A stretch of 43,751 bases of DNA from contig CAYGTR010000025.1 of the NCBI GenBank assembly GCA_964352855.1, forward strand, positions 1 through 43,751, read 5' to 3'. The position numbers were made by a program, and so were the translations under genes. The notes under the pieces are model-generated. The model was not told the DNA's origin. It worked only from the letters and a program-made list of their open reading frames with translations, and did not search any database. The stretch comes from Litorimonas sp964352855. GTDB lineage: Bacteria > Pseudomonadota > Alphaproteobacteria > Caulobacterales > Maricaulaceae. The number at the start of each line of letters is the position of its first letter. Positions within the stretch are counted from its first letter, which is position 1. Below are positions 25,272 to 34,102 of this stretch, one piece after another.

Positions 25272-26243
25272 ATGAGCGATACGGTTCACCACAAAGTTCT
25301 CATTATTGGGTCTGGCCCGGCGGGTTATACGGCAGCTGTTTACGCAGCACGCGCCATGTTAGAGCCCGGAATCGTTGCAGGTCTTCAACCCGGCGGGCAG
25401 CTGACGATCACGACAGATGTTGAAAACTATCCGGGCTTTCCAGAGGTTATGGGGCCCGAATTAATGGATAAGTTCAAAGAACATGCCCTAAAATTTGGCA
25501 CGGCTTTTTACGAAGACACCATCATGGATGTGGACTTCTCCAAACGTCCCTTCATTATGAATGGAGACAGCGGAACTGTTTACACGGCCGATGCCGTTAT
25601 TATTGCAACAGGCGCGCAAGCAAAATGGCTGGGCCTTCCATCAGAAGAGAAATTCCAAGGGTTTGGTGTGTCCGCCTGTGCGACCTGTGACGGGTTCTTC
25701 TATCGCGGCAAAGACGTTTTCGTTATCGGCGGGGGCAACACAGCCGTTGAAGAAGCTCTATTCCTGACGAATTTTGCGTCCAAAGTTACGCTTGTCCACA
25801 GACGCGACACGTTGCGGTCAGAGAAAATACTGCAGGAACGCCTCTTTAAAAATCCGAAAGTCGAAATCCTCTGGGATACAACACTCGAAGAAATTCTGGG
25901 TGATGAAAGCCCACTTGGTGTGACAGGTGTCCGATTAAAAAGTGTAAAAACGGGCGAAGAATTTACCCGAGACACCCATGGTGTTTTCATCGCGATTGGT
26001 CACAAACCCTCGACACAAATATTCAAAGGTCATGTCGACATGAATGAGGGTGGTTATATTACAACGGCCCCCGACAGTACAGCCACGAATATTCCGGGCA
26101 TCTTCGCGACGGGTGATGTGTCAGATGAGATTTATCGCCAAGCTGTGACTGCGGCCGGATTGGGCTGTATGGGCGCATTAGAAGCTGAGAAATTTATCGC
26201 TGAGCAGGAAGCTACGAAATCGATACAGGAAGCCGCGGAATAA
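25272..26243 (+). CDS. trxB: Thioredoxin-disulfide reductase
   Basis: 323-aa FAD/NADPH flavoenzyme that keeps thioredoxin reduced. The FAD-binding GSGPAGYTAAVYAARA is at the N-terminus. The redox pair is C136-A-T-C139 (SACATCDGFFYRGK), followed by the NADPH loop VIGGGNTAVEEALFLTNFAS and HRRDTLRSEKI. The second FAD motif is GIFATGDVSDEIYRQAVTAAG. Full length for the low-molecular-weight class. A LysR regulator starts at the next base and is surely co-transcribed. Confidence 0.97.
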   Translation: MSDTVHHKVLIIGSGPAGYTAAVYAARAMLEPGIVAGLQPGGQLTITTDVENYPGFPEVMGPELMDKFKEHALKFGTAFYEDTIMDVDFSKRPFIMNGDSGTVYTADAVIIATGAQAKWLGLPSEEKFQGFGVSACATCDGFFYRGKDVFVIGGGNTAVEEALFLTNFASKVTLVHRRDTLRSEKILQERLFKNPKVEILWDTTLEEILGDESPLGVTGVRLKSVKTGEEFTRDTHGVFIAIGHKPSTQIFKGHVDMNEGGYITTAPDSTATNIPGIFATGDVSDEIYRQAVTAAGLGCMGALEAEKFIAEQEATKSIQEAAE

Positions 26244-27164
26244 ATGCCAAACACCCTCGATTGGGATAAATTAAAAACATTTCACGCAGCCGCGGAGCAT
26301 GGGTCTCTGACAGCTGCTGCTGATATATTGCGGATTTCACAATCTGCAGTCTCGCGCCAAATCACAGCGTTGGAACAAGATTTAGACATCGCGCTTTTTC
26401 ATCGTCATGCCCGTGGGCTCACGCTAACGGAACAAGGCCATATTTTATATGACGCGGCACGAGAGATGGCGGCGCGAGTCGCCTTGGCGAAATCGTCTCT
26501 CTTGGATAGCCGTGAAAAACCGCAAGGATTGTTGCGCATCTCTTCCCCCATTTCATTGGGATCGAATTGGCTGACGTCCGTTTTGCCTGAATTTATGGCG
26601 ACATATCCCGATATTGATGTGCAGCTTATCCTCGAAGACAGCGAACACGATCTGTCTGCATTTGACGTTGATTGCGCCCTACGACCTTGGCCAACCACCC
26701 AAGGCGATGTGATCGAGCGCAAGCTCGGCCAAATCACCCAAAGCATTTACGCGAGCCATAGCTATTTGGCGACATATGGCGCACCAAGCTCAGCGGCAGA
26801 TTTGGACAATCATAAAATTGTCGCGTTTGGCGAGCTTATTCCCAAAAATCTGAAAAGTGCCAATTGGGTATTGAGCGCAGGTACAGACACGCTCAGAAAA
26901 CCCATATTAAGCGTCAATAACCTACACGGAATTATGCGCGCTGCAGAGGCAGGTATCGGCTTAGCGGGCCTTCCTGACTATATGACTGTTTTGTCGCGAC
27001 GTCTGGTCAAAGTCTTGCCTGCAGTTGCAGGGGAACCGTTTGACCTCTATTTTGTCTATCCAACTGAACTGCGAGGGTCCGTGCGCGCGAAGGTTTTTCG
27101 TGAGTTTTTACAACGTGTTACGCGCAGCTGGAGCGTCTCGCCCCCTACGCCGCAAAAATCCTGA
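26244..27164 (+). CDS. LysR-family transcriptional regulator
   Basis: 306-aa LysR-type regulator. The N-terminal winged helix-turn-helix is canonical (DKLKTFHAAAEHGSLTAAAD, SQSAVSRQITALEQDLDIAL, FHRHARGLTLTEQG). The effector domain (~95-300) resembles the group that acts on neighbouring enzyme genes (RISSPISLGSNWLTSVLPEF). The ATG follows the trxB stop with no gap, an unusual position for a LysR gene, which is more often divergent from its target. This suggests a stable operon with trxB, possibly to sense redox state; that link is inference. Confidence 0.93.
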   Translation: MPNTLDWDKLKTFHAAAEHGSLTAAADILRISQSAVSRQITALEQDLDIALFHRHARGLTLTEQGHILYDAAREMAARVALAKSSLLDSREKPQGLLRISSPISLGSNWLTSVLPEFMATYPDIDVQLILEDSEHDLSAFDVDCALRPWPTTQGDVIERKLGQITQSIYASHSYLATYGAPSSAADLDNHKIVAFGELIPKNLKSANWVLSAGTDTLRKPILSVNNLHGIMRAAEAGIGLAGLPDYMTVLSRRLVKVLPAVAGEPFDLYFVYPTELRGSVRAKVFREFLQRVTRSWSVSPPTPQKS

Positions 27165-27191
27165 AACATTTTTAATTCGAATTATTAGCTA

Positions 27192-27215
27192 GACCTATGC
27201 GATTACGCATAGGTC
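27192..27215 (+). terminator. Hairpin after the trxB-LysR operon
   Basis: A perfect 10-bp stem GACCTATGCG/CGCATAGGTC with an ATTA loop begins 28 bases past the LysR stop. Only three T follow, so it may stabilise the 3' end or work with Rho. Confidence 0.55.
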
Positions 27216-27349
27216 CTTTGCGGTGCTGAGGGTTCTCATAAATATTTAAATGTTTATTTACGGTCAACGAAACACGGCACGTCCTCCCTTTTTGTGTCCC
27301 TGTTTTTACCGCATACAGTTCTCCCCGATTTGTATTGCGAAGACTTTAT

Positions 27350-27386
27350 ACCGGGCAGTGATTTGTTCACTCGCCCGGTTTTTTTT
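27350..27386 (+). terminator. Strong plus-strand terminator before the hybrid kinase
   Basis: The stem CCGGGC-AGTGA with TCACT-c-GCCCGG (27351-27378) is followed by eight T (27379-27386). It lies about 180 bases past LysR, so it either terminates read-through or ends a separate small RNA encoded at about 27220-27386. That stretch holds two C-rich tracts (CCTCCC near 27285, CTCCCC near 27321). Confidence 0.8.
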
Positions 27387-27433
27387 CGCCCTTTGTTAAC
27401 TTTAATACACCATATTGATGTGAAGGGGTGTTC

Positions 27434-27469
27434 ATGTATGAAAACAATACTGGGCTAAATAATGAATAA
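27434..27469 (+). CDS. Candidate 11-codon leader ORF overlapping the kinase start
   Basis: ATG at 27434, behind AAGGGG, opens MYENNTGLNNE and stops at 27469. It overlaps the kinase ATG (27462) in another frame. The kinase itself has no good ribosome binding site, so the leader could couple its translation. It is too short to be judged from composition. Confidence 0.25.
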   Translation: MYENNTGLNNE

Positions 27470-29897
27470 TAAACCGCCAAAACAAATGGCTGGACGCAAT
27501 ATGGATACGCAAATTGCGCCGGGATATCGTGACCTGTTTTTAGATATGCTCTGTCAACACCTCGATATTGGTGTCTCCATTTTAGATGAAAATCTGTGTT
27601 ATCAATTCATATCAGACAGTGCTTATGAACAGCTGAATATTCCGCATGGCGCACTTAAGGTGGGCGACCCTCTCTCGCATTGCCACAAGCTGATGGTTGA
27701 AAATGGTATGCTGACTCAGGAGATCCTAGAAAACAACAAATTATCTGAAGCCGAAAGCCTTACAAGCAGAAACAGTGACAGCTCCAAAAAGCGTCAATTA
27801 GTGAAACTGGGGAATGGCACAACGCATGGCCATGTCCGTATAACGCTTCCAAACAATTTCACGATGTCAATTTCCGAGGATGTCACGGAAATCGTCGATA
27901 AAGATATGATGCTGGAAAAGTCTTTGGCAATCGGGCTAGCTGGCTATTGGATCTATGATTTCCGCGCAAAAACCTATCAATTAAGCGAGTCATTAAAAAG
28001 CATTTTACCACATGATCTTGTGACCAAGATCAACACCAGCGGTATCTTATCGATCATTCACCCTGATGATAGAGACAAGATGAAAACCTCCATTCGGAAT
28101 ATGGCCAAGACCGGAGATAAATTTGATGTTGTCGGACGCGGCCTCACGATTAAAGGCCAAACCGTCTGGAGCCGGACAAAAGCTGAACTTGTCCGTGACC
28201 ATTCCGGTAAACCCTTACAAATTTGGGCTTTCGTAAAGGACATCACTGAAGAGAAGAAGCAATCAGAAGCCTTAGAACTGGCAAAAGACAAGGCGATTGC
28301 AGCAAGTATCGCCAAATCCGAATTCTTAGCCAATATGAGTCACGAAATCAGGACACCTATGAATGGCATTTTGGGGATGGCGGAGCTTCTGGCAGGATCT
28401 AATATAGACGATCGCCAACGGGATTTTGTAAATGTGATCAATAATAGCGCCTCTTCCCTGCTAACCATCATCAACGATATTCTGGATTTCTCAAAAATCG
28501 AGGCGGGAGCTTTAGAATTAGACCCGATGCCATTTGATCTGAAATCTGCAATTAACGATGTCACGGCCTTATTAGTCGCGAAAGCACAAGAAAAAAATCT
28601 TGAATTAATTATTGATTATCCTACGCAATTACCACGTAATTTTATCGGAGATGGCGGGCGCATCCGACAAGTTATGACTAACCTCATCGGGAATGCGATC
28701 AAATTCACTGAGACCGGTCACATAACAGTCTTAGTCAATATTTCGGAAGCACGTAACAATAAAAGTATCATTCGCGTTGATGTCAAAGATACAGGCATTG
28801 GTATTCCCAAGAGTAAACTCAATCATATCTTTGATAAATTCACACAAGCAGATGGTTCAACAACACGTCTTTACGGTGGCACAGGTCTAGGCTTGGCGAT
28901 CACGAAAAGTATTATTGAAATGATGGATGGCCGTATCACGCTGAAATCAGACGTTGGGAAAGGCTCAACTTTTTCGGTTTGTATTCCGTTGCCCCACGAT
29001 TACGAAACTCAGAAAGTTACGTTTGATACAGCTTCAATTGAAGGAAAACGCGCCCTCATCATTGATGATATAAGCGTAAACCGCCAAGTTATCTCAGAAC
29101 AGTTAGAGAGTTGGGGCGTCCAGTCCGATTGTGCAGAAAATGGCCTCGAAGGACTAGAGGCACTTAAAAAAGCGCAAAATCAAAATCAACAATACGATAT
29201 TGTCATTCTCGACTACCTGATGCCGGGCCTGAATGGACAGGAATGGGCGCAAATGGTTCACGCAACAGAAGCGCTTAGCTGCCCCCCCATCATCATGCTA
29301 TCGTCATGCGACCAACCTATCTCGACGCCGGAGTTGCAGAAAATTGGAATCGCCAGCCACAATGTGAAACCCGTCAGAGAAGCCCGATTACATGAGGCCG
29401 TTGTGAGTGCAATCAGTCGCGTGATGGCTGAAGCACAGGACAAAACTCCGGTCGAGGACATGCAGTCAGAGGCCGTAAGCATTAAAAAAGATAAGATACC
29501 GATTTTAGTAGCAGAAGACTTCGCTCTCAACCAAGACGTTGTCCGCCTTATGCTAGCAGATACACCTTTTGATCCTATTTTCGCCAATAACGGCAAAGAA
29601 GCCCTAGATGCTTATAAAAAGGAACCGGGTCGGTTTCCGGCGATTTTAATGGATGTGTCTATGCCCGTTATGGATGGATATGAAGCGTCACGTCTTATCA
29701 AAGAATTTGAAGCGGAAAACGGGTTTGAAACTACACCTATTATCGCGCTGACGGGTCATGCGCTCAAAAATGACAGACAACTCTGTTTAGATGCAGGAAT
29801 GGATGATTATCTTTCCAAACCCGTCAAACAAACTGAACTCTTTGCGCGTTTAGAACATCACTGTAAAATCTCATCAGACCTTGCAATTGCCATCTAA
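27462..29897 (+). CDS. Hybrid sensor histidine kinase with two receiver domains
   Basis: 811-aa cytoplasmic hybrid kinase; no membrane segment is seen. Order: PAS-like (~25-130), PAS (~150-270, ending in VKDITEEKKQSEALELA), HisKA with phospho-acceptor H294 (FLANMSHEIRTPMNGILGMA), HATPase_c (NLIGNAIKFTETG, VKDTGIGIPKSKLNHIFDKF, GGTGLGLAITKSIIEMMDG), receiver 1 with D584 (VILDYLMPG) and receiver 2 with D731 (LMDVSMPVMDGYEA). Receiver 1 keeps IIDD but is more divergent; receiver 2 has VAEDF. There is no HPt domain, so a separate phosphotransfer protein is expected. The signal is unknown. It converges on the aminotransferase with a 4-base overlap. Confidence 0.93.
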   Translation: MNNKPPKQMAGRNMDTQIAPGYRDLFLDMLCQHLDIGVSILDENLCYQFISDSAYEQLNIPHGALKVGDPLSHCHKLMVENGMLTQEILENNKLSEAESLTSRNSDSSKKRQLVKLGNGTTHGHVRITLPNNFTMSISEDVTEIVDKDMMLEKSLAIGLAGYWIYDFRAKTYQLSESLKSILPHDLVTKINTSGILSIIHPDDRDKMKTSIRNMAKTGDKFDVVGRGLTIKGQTVWSRTKAELVRDHSGKPLQIWAFVKDITEEKKQSEALELAKDKAIAASIAKSEFLANMSHEIRTPMNGILGMAELLAGSNIDDRQRDFVNVINNSASSLLTIINDILDFSKIEAGALELDPMPFDLKSAINDVTALLVAKAQEKNLELIIDYPTQLPRNFIGDGGRIRQVMTNLIGNAIKFTETGHITVLVNISEARNNKSIIRVDVKDTGIGIPKSKLNHIFDKFTQADGSTTRLYGGTGLGLAITKSIIEMMDGRITLKSDVGKGSTFSVCIPLPHDYETQKVTFDTASIEGKRALIIDDISVNRQVISEQLESWGVQSDCAENGLEGLEALKKAQNQNQQYDIVILDYLMPGLNGQEWAQMVHATEALSCPPIIMLSSCDQPISTPELQKIGIASHNVKPVREARLHEAVVSAISRVMAEAQDKTPVEDMQSEAVSIKKDKIPILVAEDFALNQDVVRLMLADTPFDPIFANNGKEALDAYKKEPGRFPAILMDVSMPVMDGYEASRLIKEFEAENGFETTPIIALTGHALKNDRQLCLDAGMDDYLSKPVKQTELFARLEHHCKISSDLAIAI

Positions 29898-31108
29898 AGG
29901 CGTTCCGAACAAAACGCTTTCAAACGGCGACACGCCTCTTTTAAGAGTTCAGGGTCTGCCGCATAAGACAATCTGATGTGTCCCGGTGCGTAAAAAGCGG
30001 AACCCGGCACTAAAGCGACGCCTGTATTTTCCAATAAAGCCATCGCGAAATCTGTATCGTCTCGAAATAAACCATCACCTGTAAAGTCTGAACAATCAAA
30101 AAAGGCATAAAACGCCCCTTCAGGGAGGCGGCAGCTTAATCCGGGAATATTATTGATCGCCGCAACGACATCACGGCGACGGGTATCATATGCCGTCCGC
30201 GCCCGCGTAATAAAGTCTTGTGGCCCTGTCAGCGCCGCTTCAGCCGCCCATTGAGAAATAGAGGCCGGATTTGACGTAGTTTGCCCCATATATTTTGCCA
30301 TGGCTTTAATAAGCCAATCTGGGCCGCCCGCATATCCAATACGCCATCCTGTCATCGCATAGGCTTTAGACACACCGTTCATGGTCAGTACGCGATGTTT
30401 GATATCCGGCACCACAGATGCCATCGTTACAAAGGCAAAATTATCATAGATTAAATGCTCATAAATATCGTCGCATAAGATGAGAATATGCGGGTATCGT
30501 CTTAGAACCTCGCCTAAGGCGAGTAGATCTTCCGCACGATAAGCAGACCCGGTCGGATTAGAGGGCGAATTTAGCATAAGCCATTTTGTCTTTGGCGTAA
30601 TCGCGGCTTCCAAAGCTTCTGCGCTGAGTCGGAAATGAGCCGCCGCATGCGTTGGAACGACAACCGGCTTTCCGCCCAATAGTTGCACCATGCCCGGATA
30701 GGACACCCAACACGGCGCCGGAATAATCACTTCATCTCCGGGATTTAATGTGGCAGCCAAAGCATTAAAAATAACGGGTTTCCCCCCGGGGGACACATTA
30801 ATTTCAGAGGTTGAGTAATCGAGATTGTTCTCACGCTTAAACTTATCGCTTATGGCCTGTTTAAGTTCAGGAATACCGTCTACGGCTGTATAGCGCGTTT
30901 TGCCGTCTTTAATGGCTTTTGTAGCCGCTTCGCCAATATGGACAGGCGTATCAAAATCAGACTCGCCCGCAGACAAACCAATAATGTCCCGCCCTGAGGC
31001 ACGCATATCACGCGCCATTTGCGTCATCGCCATCGTGGCAGACGGCGCGATAGACTGAATAGCGTGTGATAGAAAGGACGACACTGACAAAGCCTTTTTA
31101 GAGTTCAC
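29894..31108 (-). CDS. Class I PLP-dependent aminotransferase (aspartate-type)
   Basis: 404-aa fold-type I aminotransferase of the Ib subgroup common in Alphaproteobacteria, expected to interconvert aspartate and oxaloacetate and possibly prephenate or other aromatic acids. Signatures: IGLSAGESDFDTPVHI (the usual GAGEPDFDTP with changes), NSPSNPTGSAY, CDDIYEHLIYDNFAF, PLP-Lys motif MNGVSKAYAMTGWRIGYAGG and the C-terminal PGHIRLSYA Arg. The length is normal. It is convergent with the kinase and divergent from the EamA gene. The specific substrate is inferred. Confidence 0.9.
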   Translation of the reverse strand: MNSKKALSVSSFLSHAIQSIAPSATMAMTQMARDMRASGRDIIGLSAGESDFDTPVHIGEAATKAIKDGKTRYTAVDGIPELKQAISDKFKRENNLDYSTSEINVSPGGKPVIFNALAATLNPGDEVIIPAPCWVSYPGMVQLLGGKPVVVPTHAAAHFRLSAEALEAAITPKTKWLMLNSPSNPTGSAYRAEDLLALGEVLRRYPHILILCDDIYEHLIYDNFAFVTMASVVPDIKHRVLTMNGVSKAYAMTGWRIGYAGGPDWLIKAMAKYMGQTTSNPASISQWAAEAALTGPQDFITRARTAYDTRRRDVVAAINNIPGLSCRLPEGAFYAFFDCSDFTGDGLFRDDTDFAMALLENTGVALVPGSAFYAPGHIRLSYAADPELLKEACRRLKAFCSERL

Positions 31109-31178
31109 ATACCTATTAATCCCAATTAGAGCTGAAGGCTATGGCAAACACTTTGTCATTATAACTGTAAGACCCGTC

Positions 31179-32111
31179 ATGAGTTTCAAAGAATTTCTCG
31201 CGCTATTGATGATCTGCACCATTTGGGGTCTGCATTTCATTGTGATCAAGCTCGCCTTGGGCGAAGCCATAGCACCATTATTCTATGCGGCCACACGCAT
31301 TTCATTAGTGGCCATCCTGACGCTGCCTTGGCTCCGCTGGCACAAGGGCCAGATGCTCTGGATTCTGCTTGGTGGGCTAGGGTTTGGCGCGTTCAACTAC
31401 GTTTTTATTTTCACAGGCTTAACTATGACAACAGCGGCCGCGGCCGCTGTCGCAATTGAAATGTATGTGCCCTTTTCGATCCTTCTTTCAATTATCTTTT
31501 TCAAGGAAAGAGTAGGTCTATGGCGTTTTTTGGGAATCGCTATGGCTTTTACCGGTGTCATGATCATTGCCACAGCGAAACCCGGCGAAGCCGCCGGGCC
31601 TTATTATTTCATCGGTATTCTTTTAATGATGGGGGCCGCCATGAGTGAGGCCATTGGAGCTATTATTGTGAAAAAGGTGAAACAGGTTGGCCCTTTACAG
31701 CTCTTGTCTTGGTTTGCAATTGTGGGCTCCTGCGTGCTCTGGCCTATGACATTCTGGCTGGAAGATGGACAAAGCGCCGCTTTCGCAACGGATACACGTT
31801 ACGCCTTTCTGGGGGCTGTTTTATACTCCGCTGTGCTCGCGTCTGTATTGGCGCATGGTACATATTATTGGCTTCTACGGCGACTCCCACTTCATACTGT
31901 CGCCCCGTCCGGACTGATGATGACCGTTATTGCCGTTGCCGCCGCCGCATTGATTTTGAAAGAACCCCTCACACCCAGATTGCTCGGGGGCGGCCTGCTT
32001 ACCCTGTCAGGCATTGCTATGATTTTGCTGCGCAACCTTCAAAAAGCAACGGAAAAGACAACAGCCATGACGACGGAAAGCCTTGCAATTATCAAAAAAT
32101 TGTCGCGGTAA
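31179..32111 (+). CDS. EamA/DMT-family transporter
   Basis: 310-aa inner-membrane permease of the drug/metabolite transporter superfamily with ten hydrophobic segments, i.e. two EamA repeats. Segments such as MICTIWGLHFIVIKLALGE (helix 1) and FKERVGLWRFLGIAMAFTGV at the end of repeat one are typical, as is LKEPLTPRLLGGGLLTLSGI at the end of repeat two. It is expected to export amino acids or metabolites; the substrate is unknown. The 26-residue microprotein follows on the same strand after 63 bases. Confidence 0.9.
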   Translation: MSFKEFLALLMICTIWGLHFIVIKLALGEAIAPLFYAATRISLVAILTLPWLRWHKGQMLWILLGGLGFGAFNYVFIFTGLTMTTAAAAAVAIEMYVPFSILLSIIFFKERVGLWRFLGIAMAFTGVMIIATAKPGEAAGPYYFIGILLMMGAAMSEAIGAIIVKKVKQVGPLQLLSWFAIVGSCVLWPMTFWLEDGQSAAFATDTRYAFLGAVLYSAVLASVLAHGTYYWLLRRLPLHTVAPSGLMMTVIAVAAAALILKEPLTPRLLGGGLLTLSGIAMILLRNLQKATEKTTAMTTESLAIIKKLSR

Positions 32112-32174
32112 TGTCTTAATAAAGTCTTAGTTTTATAGGAAAGGAAAGGAGTAGCAAAAGGAAAGGTGCATGAT

Positions 32175-32255
32175 ATGAAAACATATAGTTTTGAAAAATA
32201 TGCACTTATTACAGTCTTGTTTTTCTGTGCCTTGATCATGCTCGTTTCACAATAA
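32175..32255 (+). CDS. 26-residue single-pass membrane microprotein
   Basis: Short frame in the gap between EamA and the TonB-like gene. It has AAAGG eight bases before the ATG, within a purine-rich tract. The product begins with a charged MKTYSFEKYA and continues as one hydrophobic helix (LITVLFFCALIMLVSQ), so it looks like a real small membrane protein rather than a chance frame. No family known to me. Regulation of the neighbouring permease or envelope protein is a guess from position. Confidence 0.5.
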   Translation: MKTYSFEKYALITVLFFCALIMLVSQ

Positions 32256-32320
32256 TGCGCGTCTGACCAAGATTTAACCCTTTCAACCCCCAATCCAGTG
32301 TCCTGCACCCCTTGGCGAGT

Positions 32321-32368
32321 GTAATCCTTCGGCTTAAGGATTAATTGTAAACGACTCCGTTTCCGGAG
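32321..32368 (+). promoter_or_regulatory. Two-hairpin leader of the TonB-like gene
   Basis: Upstream of the GTG start are two small hairpins: AATCCTT/AAGGATT (about 32321-32341) and CTCCG/CGGAG with a TTTC loop (about 32354-32367). Together with an AAAGGG they form a possible structured leader. No known riboswitch is recognised. Confidence 0.25.
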
Positions 32369-32392
32369 GGACATCAAAGGGTTACTTAACGC

Positions 32393-34102
32393 GTGAACGG
32401 GTCCATTACATATGACGCCCGTCTACCTGATGGTCTCATTGGGGGGCGTTTCTCCCCTTATCATGATGACGATCCTGTCTTGGATTTCTTCCAAGATGAT
32501 TCACAACGCATTACCTCTATTATTGCGACAGTCTTTGCGATTCACTTAGGGCTATTTTTTGCGCTGTCTGCCAATTTTATTATCCCGGATTTGAAACCTG
32601 ATGAGCCGGAGATATTACCCGTACAAATCGTGACATTTGATCCAACGCCGCAGCCAGAGCCCTTGCCCGCGCCTGAACCCGAAATTATCCAACCCGCTAT
32701 TCCGGCCCCTGCCGTCGCACCGCGTCAAAAGCCCAGACCTACACCAAGGCCTCCGCAACCAGAGCCGGAACCCGTTTTTACGCCTCCTCCGATTGAACCG
32801 GAGCCAGAACCTGTAGTTGAGCCGGAACCACAAGTGACACCGCCTCCACCTGAAATCATCTCGCAACCTGTTATTGAACCTGAGCCAGTGGTAGAACCTA
32901 AGCCTTTGCCGGAACCTATTTTCGAACCTGAACCTGTTGTGCCGGAGCCGCTGCCGGAACCTGTTTTAGACTCAATCATAGAGCCTGATCCCGTTATTCC
33001 CGAAACGATTATTCAGGAAACATTAGATCAGCCCATCATTGAACAACCCCTTGAACCGCTGCCTGAACCTGAGCCTGTTATCGAAATTGTTGAGCCCGAA
33101 CCTGAACCCTTGCCCGAATCCTTAACTGAGCCTCTCATTGAAGAGCCTGTCATTGAAACTGAGCCGGAGCCTGCGCCCTTCACAACACCAGAACCCATGC
33201 AGGAACTTCCCGCTCCCGGCCCGATCATCCAAGACACCCTTCCCGACCTACCTTCTTTGGAAGAGCTACCGCCTTTGACGGAACCAGTTGAAGAGGAAGT
33301 CGTCGTTCCACCAACACCCGAGACAATTGATCCCCCCGATGTCATAGAACCTGTGCCCGTAGAACCTGAGGTCATAACAACTGCGCCCTCTATTTTGGCT
33401 TCACCTGACGCCCCGATAACGCAAAATGAAATCGAACGCGCCGTACCGCAATCCCAATCCAATCCTTTGGAGGACTTATTGAGGCGCCCTGTTGGTTTAC
33501 TCCCAGCAACACCTGGTTCAGGCGGCCCCACAATTGCAGGCCCATCGACGGGCGGCGGAAATGAAGCCGTTCCAGGAGGCGGGACAAGACGGGCGGCACC
33601 GGGTGCGAGTGGCTGGACGATGACGCCGAGCCCTAGCCCCGGTGCAGGATATGATGGATTAATCTTGGATATCAGGTGCCGAGAAGCCAACCGTAGCCAT
33701 GAAGAATGCCCTGAATATCTGAATAAGTTCCAAGGACGTAATTCGGCAGGTTGGGAACGCTTTGAGGGCATGGCGGGACGCGGAACCGACCGCGGTGAAA
33801 GCTCAGTGGGCGTCCGTGGCAACCGCGCTACCGAAGGCAATGTAGCGGGCGGACAGAATATATGGACAGTTCCACTTGGCGATAATTCCTTTAACAATGG
33901 CGGGCCATCGACAACAGTTTTGGATGACGGCCCAGAGGTTAGCTTTGATAGAGAGTTTTTAAACAAACCAGTCATTGTCCAAGACGATACACGACGAATT
34001 CGCGACTTATTCAGTGAACCCGACAATAATAATACTTTACCCGATTGGATGTTACCGGAAACACTTCCCGAGCCTGAGCCGATACCTGACCTAGAGCCTT
34101 AG
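32393..34102 (+). CDS. TonB-like membrane-anchored Glu/Pro-rich protein
   Basis: 569-aa protein built like a TonB/TolA energy transducer. It has a ~45-residue cytoplasmic part, one transmembrane helix (IATVFAIHLGLFFALSANFI), then a ~280-residue periplasmic rod of Glu-Pro repeats (units such as EPEPV and LPEP). A Gly-rich linker and a compact ~70-residue C-terminal part with two Cys (LILDIRCREANRSHEECPEY) follow, and the end again carries Glu/Pro. Classical TonB C-terminal motifs (YP....G.V) are not seen, and the rod is acidic (EP rather than EP-KP), so its role as TonB is unsure. Start GTG with a weak AAAGGG 11 bases upstream. Long antisense frames in the repeat are composition artefacts. Confidence 0.7.
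   Translation: MNGSITYDARLPDGLIGGRFSPYHDDDPVLDFFQDDSQRITSIIATVFAIHLGLFFALSANFIIPDLKPDEPEILPVQIVTFDPTPQPEPLPAPEPEIIQPAIPAPAVAPRQKPRPTPRPPQPEPEPVFTPPPIEPEPEPVVEPEPQVTPPPPEIISQPVIEPEPVVEPKPLPEPIFEPEPVVPEPLPEPVLDSIIEPDPVIPETIIQETLDQPIIEQPLEPLPEPEPVIEIVEPEPEPLPESLTEPLIEEPVIETEPEPAPFTTPEPMQELPAPGPIIQDTLPDLPSLEELPPLTEPVEEEVVVPPTPETIDPPDVIEPVPVEPEVITTAPSILASPDAPITQNEIERAVPQSQSNPLEDLLRRPVGLLPATPGSGGPTIAGPSTGGGNEAVPGGGTRRAAPGASGWTMTPSPSPGAGYDGLILDIRCREANRSHEECPEYLNKFQGRNSAGWERFEGMAGRGTDRGESSVGVRGNRATEGNVAGGQNIWTVPLGDNSFNNGGPSTTVLDDGPEVSFDREFLNKPVIVQDDTRRIRDLFSEPDNNNTLPDWMLPETLPEPEPIPDLEP

Noticed and set aside
27260..27409. 49-codon plus-strand frame starting with MFIYGQ in the LysR-kinase gap
   Set aside because: It reads straight through the strong terminator and its T-run and lacks a ribosome binding site.
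33028..34026. Long minus-strand frame (332 codons) opposite the TonB-like gene, plus shorter ones near 32615-32979
   Set aside because: Ser/Gly/Thr-rich low-complexity product that is simply the complement of the Glu/Pro repeat codons; no start signal or domain.
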